From assembly GCA_963799425.1 (NCBI GenBank), contig CAWCXA010000012.1, forward strand, positions 62,001-126,000: 64,000 nt of DNA. The letters are read 5' to 3'. Position 1 is the first letter of the stretch; each line of letters begins with the position of its first letter. The stretch is from CAVWSM01 sp963799425 (GTDB taxonomy: Bacteria; Actinomycetota; Actinomycetes; Jiangellales; Jiangellaceae). Position numbers and translations under genes: made by a program. The notes below the pieces were generated by a model, which saw only the letters and a list, made by a program, of their open reading frames with translations, did no database searches and was not told where the DNA came from. Positions 37,100 to 46,161 of this stretch are shown piece by piece.

Positions 37100-38838
37100 C
37101 CACTCGACCGGAGGGAAGGGCCAGGACTCCGGTGCTGCTGTCGGTCAACGTCGGCAAACCGAGCAACGTGTCCTGGCAGGGCAAGACCGTCTTCACCGGG
37201 GTATGGAAGCACCCTGTGTCCGGCCCCGCGATGGTCCGACGGCTCAACATCGACGGAGACGGCCAGGGCGACACCACGGGCCATGGTGGCGAGCAGCGCG
37301 CCGTGCTCGTGTACCAGATTCAGTCGTATCGGTACTGGCAGCAGCACTTCGGACGAGACGACTTCGGCTACGGCCAGTTCGGCGAGAACCTCACCGTCGA
37401 CGGCATGCCCGACGACGAGGTCTGCATCGGCGACCGGTACCGCATTGGCGAGGCCGAGTTCGAGGTCACCCAGCCACGTGTCACCTGCTACCGGGTCGGC
37501 ATGCGGATGGGCGAGCCCGAATTTCCGGCTCTCCTCGTCAGCCACCACCGACCAGGCTTCTACATGCGGGTCATCACCGAAGGACGCGTCCGGGCCGGCG
37601 ACCGGATCGTCAGGACCAGGACCGATCCGTGCGGCGTGACCGTGGCAGCGGCCGACGCGCTGCTCTACCTTCCCGGCCGCGACCCGGCACAACTGCGCGT
37701 CGCCACCCAGATCCCGGCCCTCAGCCCCGGCTGGAGGGACTCATTCCGCGACCTGCTCGAAACTGCGGACGGCCGGCGCCCGGCCTGGAGCGGATTCCGG
37801 CCGTTGCGAGTGACTGACGTTGTACGCGAGTGCGCGACCGTCTCCTCGATCCACCTCGCGGACCCGGACGGTACCCGGCTCCCGAACGCCCTTGCCGGGC
37901 AGTACCTGACACTGCGCATCAGCGGCGCCGGCACCCCCGCCCCGGTGCGCAGCTATTCGCTGTCCTCCGCGCCCGACGCGGGGACCTATCGGATCAGCGT
38001 CAAGCACGAGCCGCACGGCACCGCGAGCGGCTACCTAACCACCGCCCTCAAACCGGGCGCGATCCTCGACACCGCGGCGCCGCGCGGCGATTTTGTTCTC
38101 GATGAAGGCACTGGCCCGGTCCTCTTAATCTCCGCTGGTATCGGCCTCACGCCAGTGCTGTCCATGCTGCATGAACTCGCGGCCCGGCGCAGCGCCCGCC
38201 AGGTCTGGTGGATCCACGGTGCCCGCCGGCCGCGGGAGCATCCGCTGGCCCCCGAGGCGGACGCCCTTCTCGCCTCGCTGCCGGATACCCGTGAGCATGT
38301 CTTCTACAGCGCCGCCACGCCGCCCGAAATCCGCTCTGTCCACGCCAATCCCGGACGCCTCACCGCAGACAAACTGGCTGCCCTGGGCGTTCCCGCCGAC
38401 GGCAGCGCCTACCTTTGCGGTCCCGAGTCGTTCATGGCCGATATGCAGCACGCGCTGACCGCGATCGGGGTCGAGCCAGCCCACATTCACACCGAGCTGT
38501 TCGCGGCAATGCCATCGATCAACCCCGGCTTGACAGGGCAGACCCCAAAGCCACCTCACCAGCCGCCCGGGCCACCCGGAACCGGACCACTGGTGACCTT
38601 CGCACGCAGCCGCATCTCCACCCCATTCCCGACCGGCAAGCGCAGCGTGCTGGAACTCGCCGACGCCTGCGACATCCCCACCCGTTGGAGTTGCCGGACG
38701 GGCGTCTGCCACACGTGCATAACCTCGATGCTGTCCGGCGAGATCTCCTACTCGCCGGACCCGCTGGACCCACCGAACGACGGGCAAGTGCTCGTCTGCT
38801 GCGCCCAGCCCGACACCGACATCGTCCTGGATATGTAA
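37096..38838 (+). CDS. MOSC domain - FAD/NAD reductase - 2Fe-2S ferredoxin fusion
   Basis: 580 residues; the ATG overlaps the DUF427 stop. Order: MOSC domain (about 12-175: VGKPSNVSW, GDTTGHGGEQRAVLVY, QPRVTCYRVGMR, the YiiM-type molybdenum-cofactor sulfurase fold), 3-alpha linker (about 180-230), FAD-binding barrel (VRSYSLSSAPDAGTYRIS), NAD-binding domain (LLISAGIGLTPVLSML, YLCGPESFM), then a plant-type 2Fe-2S domain (CRTGVCHTC and a final C in VLVCC; four Cys present). This is the layout of MOSC-linked oxidoreductases whose reductase arm feeds electrons to a Mo centre or to N-hydroxylated compounds. Substrate unknown. It forms a two-gene operon with DUF427. Confidence 0.92.
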   Translation: MTTRPEGRARTPVLLSVNVGKPSNVSWQGKTVFTGVWKHPVSGPAMVRRLNIDGDGQGDTTGHGGEQRAVLVYQIQSYRYWQQHFGRDDFGYGQFGENLTVDGMPDDEVCIGDRYRIGEAEFEVTQPRVTCYRVGMRMGEPEFPALLVSHHRPGFYMRVITEGRVRAGDRIVRTRTDPCGVTVAAADALLYLPGRDPAQLRVATQIPALSPGWRDSFRDLLETADGRRPAWSGFRPLRVTDVVRECATVSSIHLADPDGTRLPNALAGQYLTLRISGAGTPAPVRSYSLSSAPDAGTYRISVKHEPHGTASGYLTTALKPGAILDTAAPRGDFVLDEGTGPVLLISAGIGLTPVLSMLHELAARRSARQVWWIHGARRPREHPLAPEADALLASLPDTREHVFYSAATPPEIRSVHANPGRLTADKLAALGVPADGSAYLCGPESFMADMQHALTAIGVEPAHIHTELFAAMPSINPGLTGQTPKPPHQPPGPPGTGPLVTFARSRISTPFPTGKRSVLELADACDIPTRWSCRTGVCHTCITSMLSGEISYSPDPLDPPNDGQVLVCCAQPDTDIVLDM

Positions 38839-38874
38839 TCCCTCGAGCATGACGGACTAGAACGAAGGGTCATT

Positions 38875-39435
38875 GTGCCTCGAACGTCCAGCGTTGAACG
38901 CGACCTGGTGGAGCGAGATCCCGCGCGGGTGGTCGCTTTCAGCGATGCGGTCATTGCCATCGCCGTTACTCTCCTCGTCCTGGAAATCCGTGCACCGGAA
39001 GACACAGAGCACCTGCTCCACGGTCTCGCCGCACTCTGGCCGTCGTATGTCACATACGTCATCACGTTCATGATGATCGGGCAGGTGTGGGCCAACCATC
39101 ACGTCATGTTCGACCACATCCGTCACGCCGACCGGGTGCTGCTGTTCCTGAACACCGTGCTGTTGATGAGCATCGCGTTCCTCCCGTTTGCTGCCTCCGT
39201 TCTGGCCAATTCACTTCGCGATGGACACGGGGAGCGCACGGCCGTCGTCTTCCAGGGCCTTGCGTTCGAATTGGCGGCCGTGCTGTTCAACGTCATTTGG
39301 TGGTACGCGCGGCACGATCACCGGCTGCTCGCCAACACCATCGACTCCGCGGGGGTAAGGGCAATCAGTAGGCGCTTCCAGCTCGCGCTTGGGTGGATCG
39401 GCCGAACGCTGAGTGACGAGGCACTCACTCCGTGA
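38875..39435 (+). CDS. TMEM175/DUF1211-family potassium-channel-like membrane protein
   Basis: 186 residues, GTG start 38875 with GAAGGG upstream. The family hallmark RVVAFSDAVIAIAVTLLVLE (FSD motif at the start of the first helix) is intact. Hydrophobic segments follow at YVTYVITFMMIGQVW, LLFLNTVLLMSIAFLPFAAS and LAFELAAVLFNVIWW. Bacterial TMEM175 proteins are tetrameric K+-selective channels. It starts 36 bases after the MOSC fusion and may be a loose member of that operon. Confidence 0.88.
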   Translation: MPRTSSVERDLVERDPARVVAFSDAVIAIAVTLLVLEIRAPEDTEHLLHGLAALWPSYVTYVITFMMIGQVWANHHVMFDHIRHADRVLLFLNTVLLMSIAFLPFAASVLANSLRDGHGERTAVVFQGLAFELAAVLFNVIWWYARHDHRLLANTIDSAGVRAISRRFQLALGWIGRTLSDEALTP

Positions 39436-39567
39436 AAGCGCACGCCGCGGGACAGTTCTGCACCGGCAACATGCGATCGCCCGTGACTGAGGCGAGTCCT
39501 AGAATCGTTCCTCTGGGCAGCTCGATCCAAGCGATCGACGCGGTCCGTGGGGAGGGGGACTGCCGTC

Positions 39568-41280
39568 ATGAGCGGTGCAAGCGACTTCCGAACACTCAGC
39601 CGGGTAGACATGCGCCGGGTGTTTACGTCGTTGGGCCTTCCGAGAAACGCATTTCTCGAATCTGGCCCTTCGAGCGACCGGCCGCCCTTCGATGCGATGT
39701 TGAACGCCGATGCAACGCGGCCTAACGGGTTGTGGATGTTCAAGGGGTCGGACTTCTTCCTCTACAACTTGCTGACCGGAGAGATCGAGGAGGGACCCAA
39801 GTCGATCGCCGGCAATTGGGGTGGCGACACACTGCCGCAGCTGTTTCGCAGCGGAGTCCACTCCGCCGTCTGGTGCGGCCCGGCTTTTCCCAATCGCTGG
39901 GTTCTGTTCAAGGACGAGATGTACGTCGCGCTGGACGCGCTTCGCAACTGGGAGGTCGTGGAGGGCCCGCGAGGCATTCTCGGCGCTTGGGCGACAGGCG
40001 CATGGGCAAATCCTGATGGCACTTGGAAGACGCAGGGCGTTCCGGTCGCGTTGCACGGCGTGGGGTCAGAGTTCCAGGGCATGGTCCACTTCTTCAAGGA
40101 CGGCCAGTACATTCGTCATGACTTGCGTGACGGCTCCCTCGACATCGGGCCAGTACCGATCAAAGACGAGTGGAGTCTGCCGGAACCGTTCGTCGATCGC
40201 ATCGATCTGGCGTTCTATGGCACCGGCCCGGACGAAGAGAACATCTTCTTCCTCTCCGGCGAGCAGTTTGCCCTGTACGACTTTCGCCGACGCGAAGTCC
40301 TCGGCATGGGGCGCATCGAAGAGCGATTCCCCGCGTTCGCACAGTTCATGGGACGCCCACAGCTCTTTCTCGTCGAGGACTACACCCTCGAAACCCTCGT
40401 CGGTCCCGCGCACCTCGGACGGCTGATCGACACACGATCGATCGGCGCCGGTTCGACGATCAAGAAGATTCTCGTGACAGAGACGACGGACACGACTCGG
40501 GAGGCCCTGTCCAAGAGCCTTCTGTCCAGCCAAGAGACCAAGGTGGTGACGAACTTCTACGACAAGCTCGACAAGAACACCGCGTCAAGCGAAGAGAGCG
40601 AACGGTACAAGTATCAGCTCAACGCCGACTTCCACGGAGACGCCAGCGCCAACAGCCTGTGGGGTGGCGAGGTCAACGCTTCCCTGGACGTGCAGGGCGG
40701 CACGGACACGCTGCGTGCGGGATTTAACCAGGCGGCGTTCTCCTCCATTGGCTCGCAAGTGGAGGAGGCAAAGCAAGCAACCGAGCAGAAGACGTACAAC
40801 TCCGAAACGGAGATCGCGAGCACGGTCAAGGTGCTCAAGAAGGAGATCTTCGAAGAGACGAACTCCAGCGATCGGGTGCGTGTGTACGAGTTCTACGAGC
40901 AGCTCCAGCCCTACATCACACTGCTTGCACTGCGGCGAGTACGAGTCGGCTTCTCCGACGGGTCCGGGCCGCCGAAGGTGGTCGAGCTTCCGGCAGTTCG
41001 GAGCCTGCTCAGCCAGGTCCTGGTCGATGCGCAAGCACAGGAGCGACTACCAGTATTTCTCGGCGGGGAGCTGACGCACGTCTCGGACTACACGGGGGCC
41101 GTACGCTCCCTGCTCGTTGACTCCGCTTCGGCCAACCTCGTCATGAGACCCAACCTGTCCTCCACATACAACATCCCCCGATCTGACGGCACACTGCAGG
41201 CGATACAGATCCAAGGTGTGGTGACCGCGGACCGGTCGTGGATCGAGCCCACGTTCACGATCACCTGCGTCCAGGTCTGA
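39568..41280 (+). CDS. Hemopexin-repeat protein without signal peptide
   Basis: 570 residues from ATG 39568 (GGGGAGGGGG upstream). Residues about 50-270 show hemopexin-like blades, each with a F/Y-F-K-G-x-x-Y pattern: GLWMFKGSDFFLYNLLTG (54), RWVLFKDEMYVALD (110), GMVHFFKDGQYIRHDLRDG (171), NIFFLSGEQFALYDFRRRE (225). Residues about 305-470 are Thr/Ser/Glu-rich beta or coiled sequence (LVTETTDTTREALSKSLLSS; FEETNSSDRVRVYEFYEQL). The C-terminus ends in VVTADRSWIEPTFTITCVQV. No signal peptide, so it is presumably cytoplasmic or released in another way. The family of the second half is not recognised; a pore-former or assembly protein are open ideas. Confidence 0.8.
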   Translation: MSGASDFRTLSRVDMRRVFTSLGLPRNAFLESGPSSDRPPFDAMLNADATRPNGLWMFKGSDFFLYNLLTGEIEEGPKSIAGNWGGDTLPQLFRSGVHSAVWCGPAFPNRWVLFKDEMYVALDALRNWEVVEGPRGILGAWATGAWANPDGTWKTQGVPVALHGVGSEFQGMVHFFKDGQYIRHDLRDGSLDIGPVPIKDEWSLPEPFVDRIDLAFYGTGPDEENIFFLSGEQFALYDFRRREVLGMGRIEERFPAFAQFMGRPQLFLVEDYTLETLVGPAHLGRLIDTRSIGAGSTIKKILVTETTDTTREALSKSLLSSQETKVVTNFYDKLDKNTASSEESERYKYQLNADFHGDASANSLWGGEVNASLDVQGGTDTLRAGFNQAAFSSIGSQVEEAKQATEQKTYNSETEIASTVKVLKKEIFEETNSSDRVRVYEFYEQLQPYITLLALRRVRVGFSDGSGPPKVVELPAVRSLLSQVLVDAQAQERLPVFLGGELTHVSDYTGAVRSLLVDSASANLVMRPNLSSTYNIPRSDGTLQAIQIQGVVTADRSWIEPTFTITCVQV

Positions 41281-41333
41281 ACGTCCGCAGACTCACGGGC
41301 AGGCCCCACCTGGCTCATCATTCCCTCCTAGAG

Positions 41334-44300
41334 CTACGCGTCCGCAGTAGTTCTCACGATGTCGGACAGCTCTGCGAGCCAGGCTGTCGCTTCGAGGTCC
41401 AAGTACGTGGCCCGCGCGCTTGCCAGGTGCTGCTCTGCCTCGGCCCCCCGCCCTTGGCCGAGCAGCCATCGGCCGAGCGCCGCCTGCCCACGAGCCCGCA
41501 GCGGAACGGCGCCGTACTCCTCGAACGCATCGACCGCCGCCCGCAGATCGCGCTCGACCAGATCTGGCTCGACATCGCCGCGAGCCGCGCCGATCAGTCC
41601 GCGCAACCGCAACAGGTGTGCCGCCACGGCAGGAGTTACCAGCTCTGGCGGTGTCTCGAGCACCGGACGCATCAGATCACCGGCGGTGTCGAGTCGTCCA
41701 GCCTGGATCGCCGTCTCTACCGCCGCCGGCCAGAAGTGCATGAAGTCGTCGCCGAGGCCACCCCAGGCGATGGCGTGCTGGACGGAGGTGACTCCACGTT
41801 CCACAGCTGCGTCGACATCGCCGGACCGTCGGAGTCGGAGCTGATCCTTGTGGGCCGCCCAAGCCAAGTCGCTTTGGTTGTCCGGTTCCCAGCCCTCGAC
41901 GAAGGTTGGTGGCTCGGTCCCACGGGCGTCGGCGATCCACAGCCGGATCACGCCGAAGATATGCGCGACGGAGGAGAGCGAGTTGGTGTCCTCCTGATCC
42001 TCGACGACCTCGAGCAGCTGGTCCCACCGACCACCGGTCCACAGCGCGAGGCACAGGTTCGCGCCGGCGTAGCGTACGTAGGTCGCCAAGCCGCCTTGCT
42101 TTGCGCTGGCCAGCGCCTCCTCGTCCATCTCGATGGCGGCCTGGACGTTGCGTGGCAGGACCTCGGTGGCCGAGTTCATGAGCGCGCGCGCCACGATCCC
42201 CGGCATGCGCTCCTCCCGGGCCAGCGCCGCAGCGGCGTCGAAGAGGCTCCGTGCTGTCAACGGCGCGCGTGTGTTGGCATAGCTGATGCCGAGCGCCACC
42301 AGTGCCGTGGCGAGGATCCCGCGGTCGCCGGTCGACTCGGCCAGGCGAATCTGCCGCTCCAGGTATGGGTGCGCCTCGGCTGCCTCCCCCCTGTTCGCGT
42401 GAGCATCGCTGAGTGGGCCGGCGAGCAGGATCAGCGCGTCTTCAGCGCCGGGCTGATCAATCAGTCGGTCCCAGTGTCGACGCATGAATTCGATGGCAGC
42501 CGCGTTGTCGCCCAGGTCCTTCGCCAGTGTGAGACCGACGGTTGCGGCGGCGCGTCCCGCGCCGACCTCGTCTTCGAGCTGCTCGTAGACCTCGATCCCC
42601 TGCCGGGAATGCTCGATCGCCTCGTCCCACTGACCGCAGGCGTACGCTGCTCGCCCCGCCGACTCGTACAGTCGCGCCGTTGCTCGTGGGCTCTCGGCGA
42701 ACCCCAATGCCGAAGTGAGGTAACGGAGGGCCTCACGGTGCGCGCCGAGCGAGGTCGCCCTGGTCGCCGCTCGCTCAAGCAGTGCGGTGGCACGCGTTTG
42801 CAGGTCGGCACGGTCCGTGTCCGTCGACGCGGACGACTCGACAGCGTCGAGATAGTGCTGGGCGAGCACCGGCGAGTTTTCGCCCGCCGGATCGGGTTGC
42901 AGCTCGAGGTGCGCGGCGACGGCAAGGTGCTTGGCCTTGCGGTCCCGGTGGGAGAGGGTGTCGTACGCGACCTGGCGCACGACCGTCTGGACAAAGCGGT
43001 ACTGCCCGCGCTCCGAGCTGAACCGGTCGGTTTCAACGGAGAGGAACTGCTTGCGTACGAGGCTGGTGAGCAACTCGTCCAGACTGCCCAGCTCGGCGGC
43101 GAGCGCGCCGACGGCTTCGCGGGTGAACGAGACACCGAGGACGCTCCCATCGGCGATGACCCGCCGCTCCTTGGGGGAAAGCGCGTCGAGGCGAGCCGCG
43201 ACGAGTGCTTGTAGCGATGCCGGTGCCGACAGAGTCGCAAGGTCGTCGAGTGCCGCATCCGCGAGCACGTACCGGCCGTTCTTGGGGACGACGAGGTCCC
43301 GGTCGATGAGCGCCCGCACGGTTTCCACGGCGAACAGCGGGATGCCCTCCGAGCGCTGGACGAGCAGATCGCGCACGCGGTCCGGCAGACCTGCGACAAG
43401 TCCGTCGAGAAGCGTCGCCATCTGTGGCGGCTCGAGCGGCTGCAGGTGCAGGACGGTCGTGCGGCGGTTGGCGGCCAGCCCGGGCCGTCCCGCGATGAGG
43501 CCGGTTCTGGCCAGCACGAGCACGAACACCGCGAACCGCCCGGTGGACAGCAGATGCTCGAGCAAGTCGAGCAGGCCGTCGTCGGCGTGCTGCGCGTCGT
43601 CGATGAGCAGCACGACCACGTGATCGTCACCGACACGTTCGAGGAACGTCGTCCACGCCGCGAACAGGTCCTCGCGGTCGAACGAGCTCGCCTGGCCGGT
43701 GCCGATGAGCACGGCGATACGCGGGCGGAGCCAGGCCCGCTCCTGGGGGTCGGCGACGTACTTCTCGAGTCCCGCGTCGATCGCCTCGTCGACGATCGCG
43801 CCTGTGTCCGCCTCGACGAGTCCGAGCCGAGCGCGTACGGCCTCGGCGAGAGCCCAGAACGCCACGCCATCGCCGTAGGCCAGGCAGCGACCACGGTGCC
43901 AGCGCACCGTCGCCGAGAGGCCGTCGACGTACTTTTCGAACTCCCATGCGAGGCGCGACTTGCCGACGCCCGGCTCGCCTTCGACGACGACCATCGATGG
44001 CTGGCGCGATTCCTCGGCCGAGTGGAACAGCTCCTTCAGGAGCCTGATCTCGCGGGCCCGTCCGCTGACCGGTGCCTCGAGCCCGTCGACCCGTTCGACG
44101 CCGCGCACGGAGGCGACGACCGTACGGGCGGCGAACAGGCGAACGGGACGTGTCTTGCCCTTGAGCTCGTGCTCGCCCATGTCCTCGTAGGCGATCGCTG
44201 CGGACGTGAGTGCACGGGTCGTGTCGTCGACCCACACCTCACGGGGAGGCGCCGCGGTCTGGACACGCGAGGCCGTGTTGACCGCATCGCCGGCCACCAT

Positions 44301-44849
44301 CCCCTCGCCGGTCGCGCCGAGCGTGACGGCGACCCCACCGGTGACGATGCCGACCCGCATGGTCAGCTGGTCAATGCCTGTGTCGTTGCCGAGCGTCCCG
44401 GTCATCTCGACGAGCTCGAGCCCCGCTCGCACGGCTCTTTCGGCATCGTCCTCGTGTGCCGTGGGGACTCCCCACACCGCCATGACCGCGTCGCCGATGA
44501 ACTTCTCCACCGTGCCGCCGTAGCGCTCGACGACCACCCTGACTGCCGCAAAGTAGCGGGAGAGCAGCTCACGGACCTCTTCGGCGTCCCGGTGCTCCGA
44601 CAGGGAGGTGAAGCCGACGAGATCTCCAAACAGGACGGTGGTGATCCGCCGTTCCGCCGTGGGCTCCGGCGCCCGTGCTATCGGGGCTGAGCCTTCGAGC
44701 GAGCTCCCACATTCAGGGCAGAACCTGCCGCGCTCCACCGGCGTGCCGCATGACGGGCACGAGCGGGGTCGCAGCGGACTCCCGCACTCGGGACAGAACT
44801 TCGCGCCTTCTGGCAGCTCAGCTGCGCACTGAGGACAGGGGGCGCTCAT
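41334..44849 (-). CDS. Class III adenylate/guanylate cyclase - AAA ATPase - TPR regulator
   Basis: 1171 residues from ATG 44849 (MSAPCPQCAAELPEG). Residues 5-47 are a double zinc ribbon (Cys5/8/19/22 and 31/34/44/47). Residues ~67-210 are a class III cyclase: FGDLVGFTSLSE with metal Asp76 and GGTVEKFIGDAVMAVWG with Asp120 and Lys116. Then a large NTPase (P-loop GEPGVGKSRLAWEF near 293; VVLLIDDAQHADDGLLDLLE), and a long TPR-type helical C-terminus (for example YESAGRAAYACGQWDEAIEH). The order is the common actinobacterial pattern of cyclase fused to a signal-sensing ATPase/TPR; output would be cAMP or cGMP. The start 16 residues upstream (MFVQPVRD) has no zinc-ribbon logic. Confidence 0.9.
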   Translation of the reverse strand: MSAPCPQCAAELPEGAKFCPECGSPLRPRSCPSCGTPVERGRFCPECGSSLEGSAPIARAPEPTAERRITTVLFGDLVGFTSLSEHRDAEEVRELLSRYFAAVRVVVERYGGTVEKFIGDAVMAVWGVPTAHEDDAERAVRAGLELVEMTGTLGNDTGIDQLTMRVGIVTGGVAVTLGATGEGMVAGDAVNTASRVQTAAPPREVWVDDTTRALTSAAIAYEDMGEHELKGKTRPVRLFAARTVVASVRGVERVDGLEAPVSGRAREIRLLKELFHSAEESRQPSMVVVEGEPGVGKSRLAWEFEKYVDGLSATVRWHRGRCLAYGDGVAFWALAEAVRARLGLVEADTGAIVDEAIDAGLEKYVADPQERAWLRPRIAVLIGTGQASSFDREDLFAAWTTFLERVGDDHVVVLLIDDAQHADDGLLDLLEHLLSTGRFAVFVLVLARTGLIAGRPGLAANRRTTVLHLQPLEPPQMATLLDGLVAGLPDRVRDLLVQRSEGIPLFAVETVRALIDRDLVVPKNGRYVLADAALDDLATLSAPASLQALVAARLDALSPKERRVIADGSVLGVSFTREAVGALAAELGSLDELLTSLVRKQFLSVETDRFSSERGQYRFVQTVVRQVAYDTLSHRDRKAKHLAVAAHLELQPDPAGENSPVLAQHYLDAVESSASTDTDRADLQTRATALLERAATRATSLGAHREALRYLTSALGFAESPRATARLYESAGRAAYACGQWDEAIEHSRQGIEVYEQLEDEVGAGRAAATVGLTLAKDLGDNAAAIEFMRRHWDRLIDQPGAEDALILLAGPLSDAHANRGEAAEAHPYLERQIRLAESTGDRGILATALVALGISYANTRAPLTARSLFDAAAALAREERMPGIVARALMNSATEVLPRNVQAAIEMDEEALASAKQGGLATYVRYAGANLCLALWTGGRWDQLLEVVEDQEDTNSLSSVAHIFGVIRLWIADARGTEPPTFVEGWEPDNQSDLAWAAHKDQLRLRRSGDVDAAVERGVTSVQHAIAWGGLGDDFMHFWPAAVETAIQAGRLDTAGDLMRPVLETPPELVTPAVAAHLLRLRGLIGAARGDVEPDLVERDLRAAVDAFEEYGAVPLRARGQAALGRWLLGQGRGAEAEQHLASARATYLDLEATAWLAELSDIVRTTADA

Positions 44850-44918
44850 GGCCGAACGGTAGCTGCAACGGCGATCCCGCACGGGCTGAACGAACAACGT
44901 CGTGGCCCTGTGCGCGTT

Positions 44919-45414
44919 TCATCGAGTACCCGCTGGCGGCCCCATTCCCAGTGGCATGCGGTCCGATCGCATGCTGTTCGCACTCTGACGTTGCGCGTCC
45001 GGCAGGGCATCCGGGTTGTCGTACACGCCCACGAGCCGGCCGCGGTCGTCGATCCCCTGCGCGTACGTTGCCGTCGCACCGGGAACCTCGAACCGGCGAA
45101 GGCCGCGACGATCCCCGACCAGCCCGTCGTACCCCTCGCCGTCCTCATCGGGGTCTTGCCGACGATCTGCCCCCGGTTGTTGATCCGGGCCAGAACGGTG
45201 AAGGAGCCGTCCCCTGGCAGGTCGATCTTCTTGAGGCGACCCCGGTCGAGCAGAAACCCGATCGCCTGGTCTCCCTTCGGTCCGCCGCGGCGTCGTCCGT
45301 AGAGTCAGGCCGCGTCGCTGCCGGCGCAGGTGTCGCCATTGCCGACACAGCTAGTACGGCCGCAGCAATAGCGGTGCCGAACCAGCGCACCAGCACACCC
45401 TGGGCGGGCCCCAT
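44919..45414 (-). pseudogene. Decayed secreted HAF-repeat (beta-propeller) protein gene
   Basis: ATG 45414 begins a good signal peptide (VLVRWFGTAIAAAVLAVSAM, then PAPAA). After about residue 50 the protein-like sequence moves into a second frame (AIGFLLDRGRLKKIDLPGDG, then FTVLARINNRGQIVGKT) and then a third (GLRRFEVPGATATYAQGIDD, then RGRLVGVYDN), ending at TGA 44919. These are unmistakable HAF-type repeats (GFLLDRG-x-x-x-IDLPG, INNRGQIVG, GIDDRGRLVG). Two frameshifts, near 45260 and 45145, break the gene. An intact relative would be a short exported repeat protein. Confidence 0.75.
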
Positions 45415-45504
45415 CGTGTCCTCCGCCTACCTGTGGGAAATGAAGCCGTCTCCCTCTGTTCGCCGCCGTCCCCGGCCTGGTTGGGTCGGACCAAGCAGCG
45501 CACC

Positions 45505-45530
45505 GGAACCTGCGGGGGCCTGGCGGTGTA
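45505..45530 (+). promoter_or_regulatory. ECF-type promoter of the sigma factor gene
   Basis: GGAACC (45505-45510) and GGTGTA (45525-45530), 14 bases apart, 32 bases upstream of the sigma start. The same boxes with the same spacer length, and a similar spacer sequence (CGGGG...GGC), stand before the membrane-protein gene at 47005. The GGAACC -35 is typical of ECF sigma factors, so this is probably autoregulated. Confidence 0.65.
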
Positions 45531-45561
45531 GAGAAGTCGACCGAGAGAGGGACAGCCGAAC

Positions 45562-46161
45562 CTGAACACCGGCTCGGAGGACGCGGCGATCCTGGCCCGC
45601 GTACGCGACGGCGACCGTGACGCGTACGCGGAGCTTGTGCGCCGTCACGCCTCATTGGCGATCCGGACCGCCGCCCTCCTAGGGGCGGGAGAGGACGCGG
45701 AGGACGTGGTGCAGGAAGCCTTCGTCAAGGCGTACGCCGGCCTCGGCGGCTTCCGGCCCGAGGCGCCGTTCCGCCCGTGGCTTTTGCGCATCGTCGCCAA
45801 CGAGACTCGCAACCTGCACCGGACGGCCGGCCGTCGGTCCGCCCGCGAACGCCGGGCGTGGGAGCAGTCCCTGCCGCTACTCCATGCGCGCTCGGACGAG
45901 CCGGCGGACGCGCTGCTGTCCGGCGAGCGCCAAGCTGCGATCGTACGCGGTCTCGCGCGGCTCTCCACGCCCCATCGGCAGGTGCTGACCTGCCGCTACC
46001 TGCTCGATCTCGACGAGGCCGAGACCGCGGTCGTGCTCGGCTGGCCCCGGGGCACGGTGAAATCCCGGCTGCACCGCGCGCTGCCGAAGCTGCGGCAGGC
46101 ACTCGACGTCGAAGCCAGGCCCTCCAAGTCGCCCACCAGTGAGGTGAGCCACGGTGGCTGA
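45562..46161 (+). CDS. ECF-type RNA polymerase sigma factor, CTG start
   Basis: 199 residues. Region 2 begins with AAILARVRDGDRDAYAELVR and continues ALLGAGEDAEDVVQEAFVKA, then FRPWLLRIVANETRNLHR. Region 4 is GLARLSTPHRQVLTCRYLLD with helix-turn-helix AETAVVLGWPRGTVKSRLHR. The frame is open from a stop at 45529, and no ATG, GTG or TTG lies between it and the essential region 2 helix. CTG 45562 (reading NTGSEDAA) with GAGAGAGGGA upstream is the only workable start; GTG 45637 would remove half of region 2.1. It overlaps the next gene by eight bases. It probably directs its own promoter and that of the 47005 gene. Confidence 0.88.
   Translation: MNTGSEDAAILARVRDGDRDAYAELVRRHASLAIRTAALLGAGEDAEDVVQEAFVKAYAGLGGFRPEAPFRPWLLRIVANETRNLHRTAGRRSARERRAWEQSLPLLHARSDEPADALLSGERQAAIVRGLARLSTPHRQVLTCRYLLDLDEAETAVVLGWPRGTVKSRLHRALPKLRQALDVEARPSKSPTSEVSHGG

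Noticed and set aside
41238..43214. 658-codon plus-strand frame
   Set aside because: Antisense to the cyclase-AAA gene, whose motifs are unambiguous.
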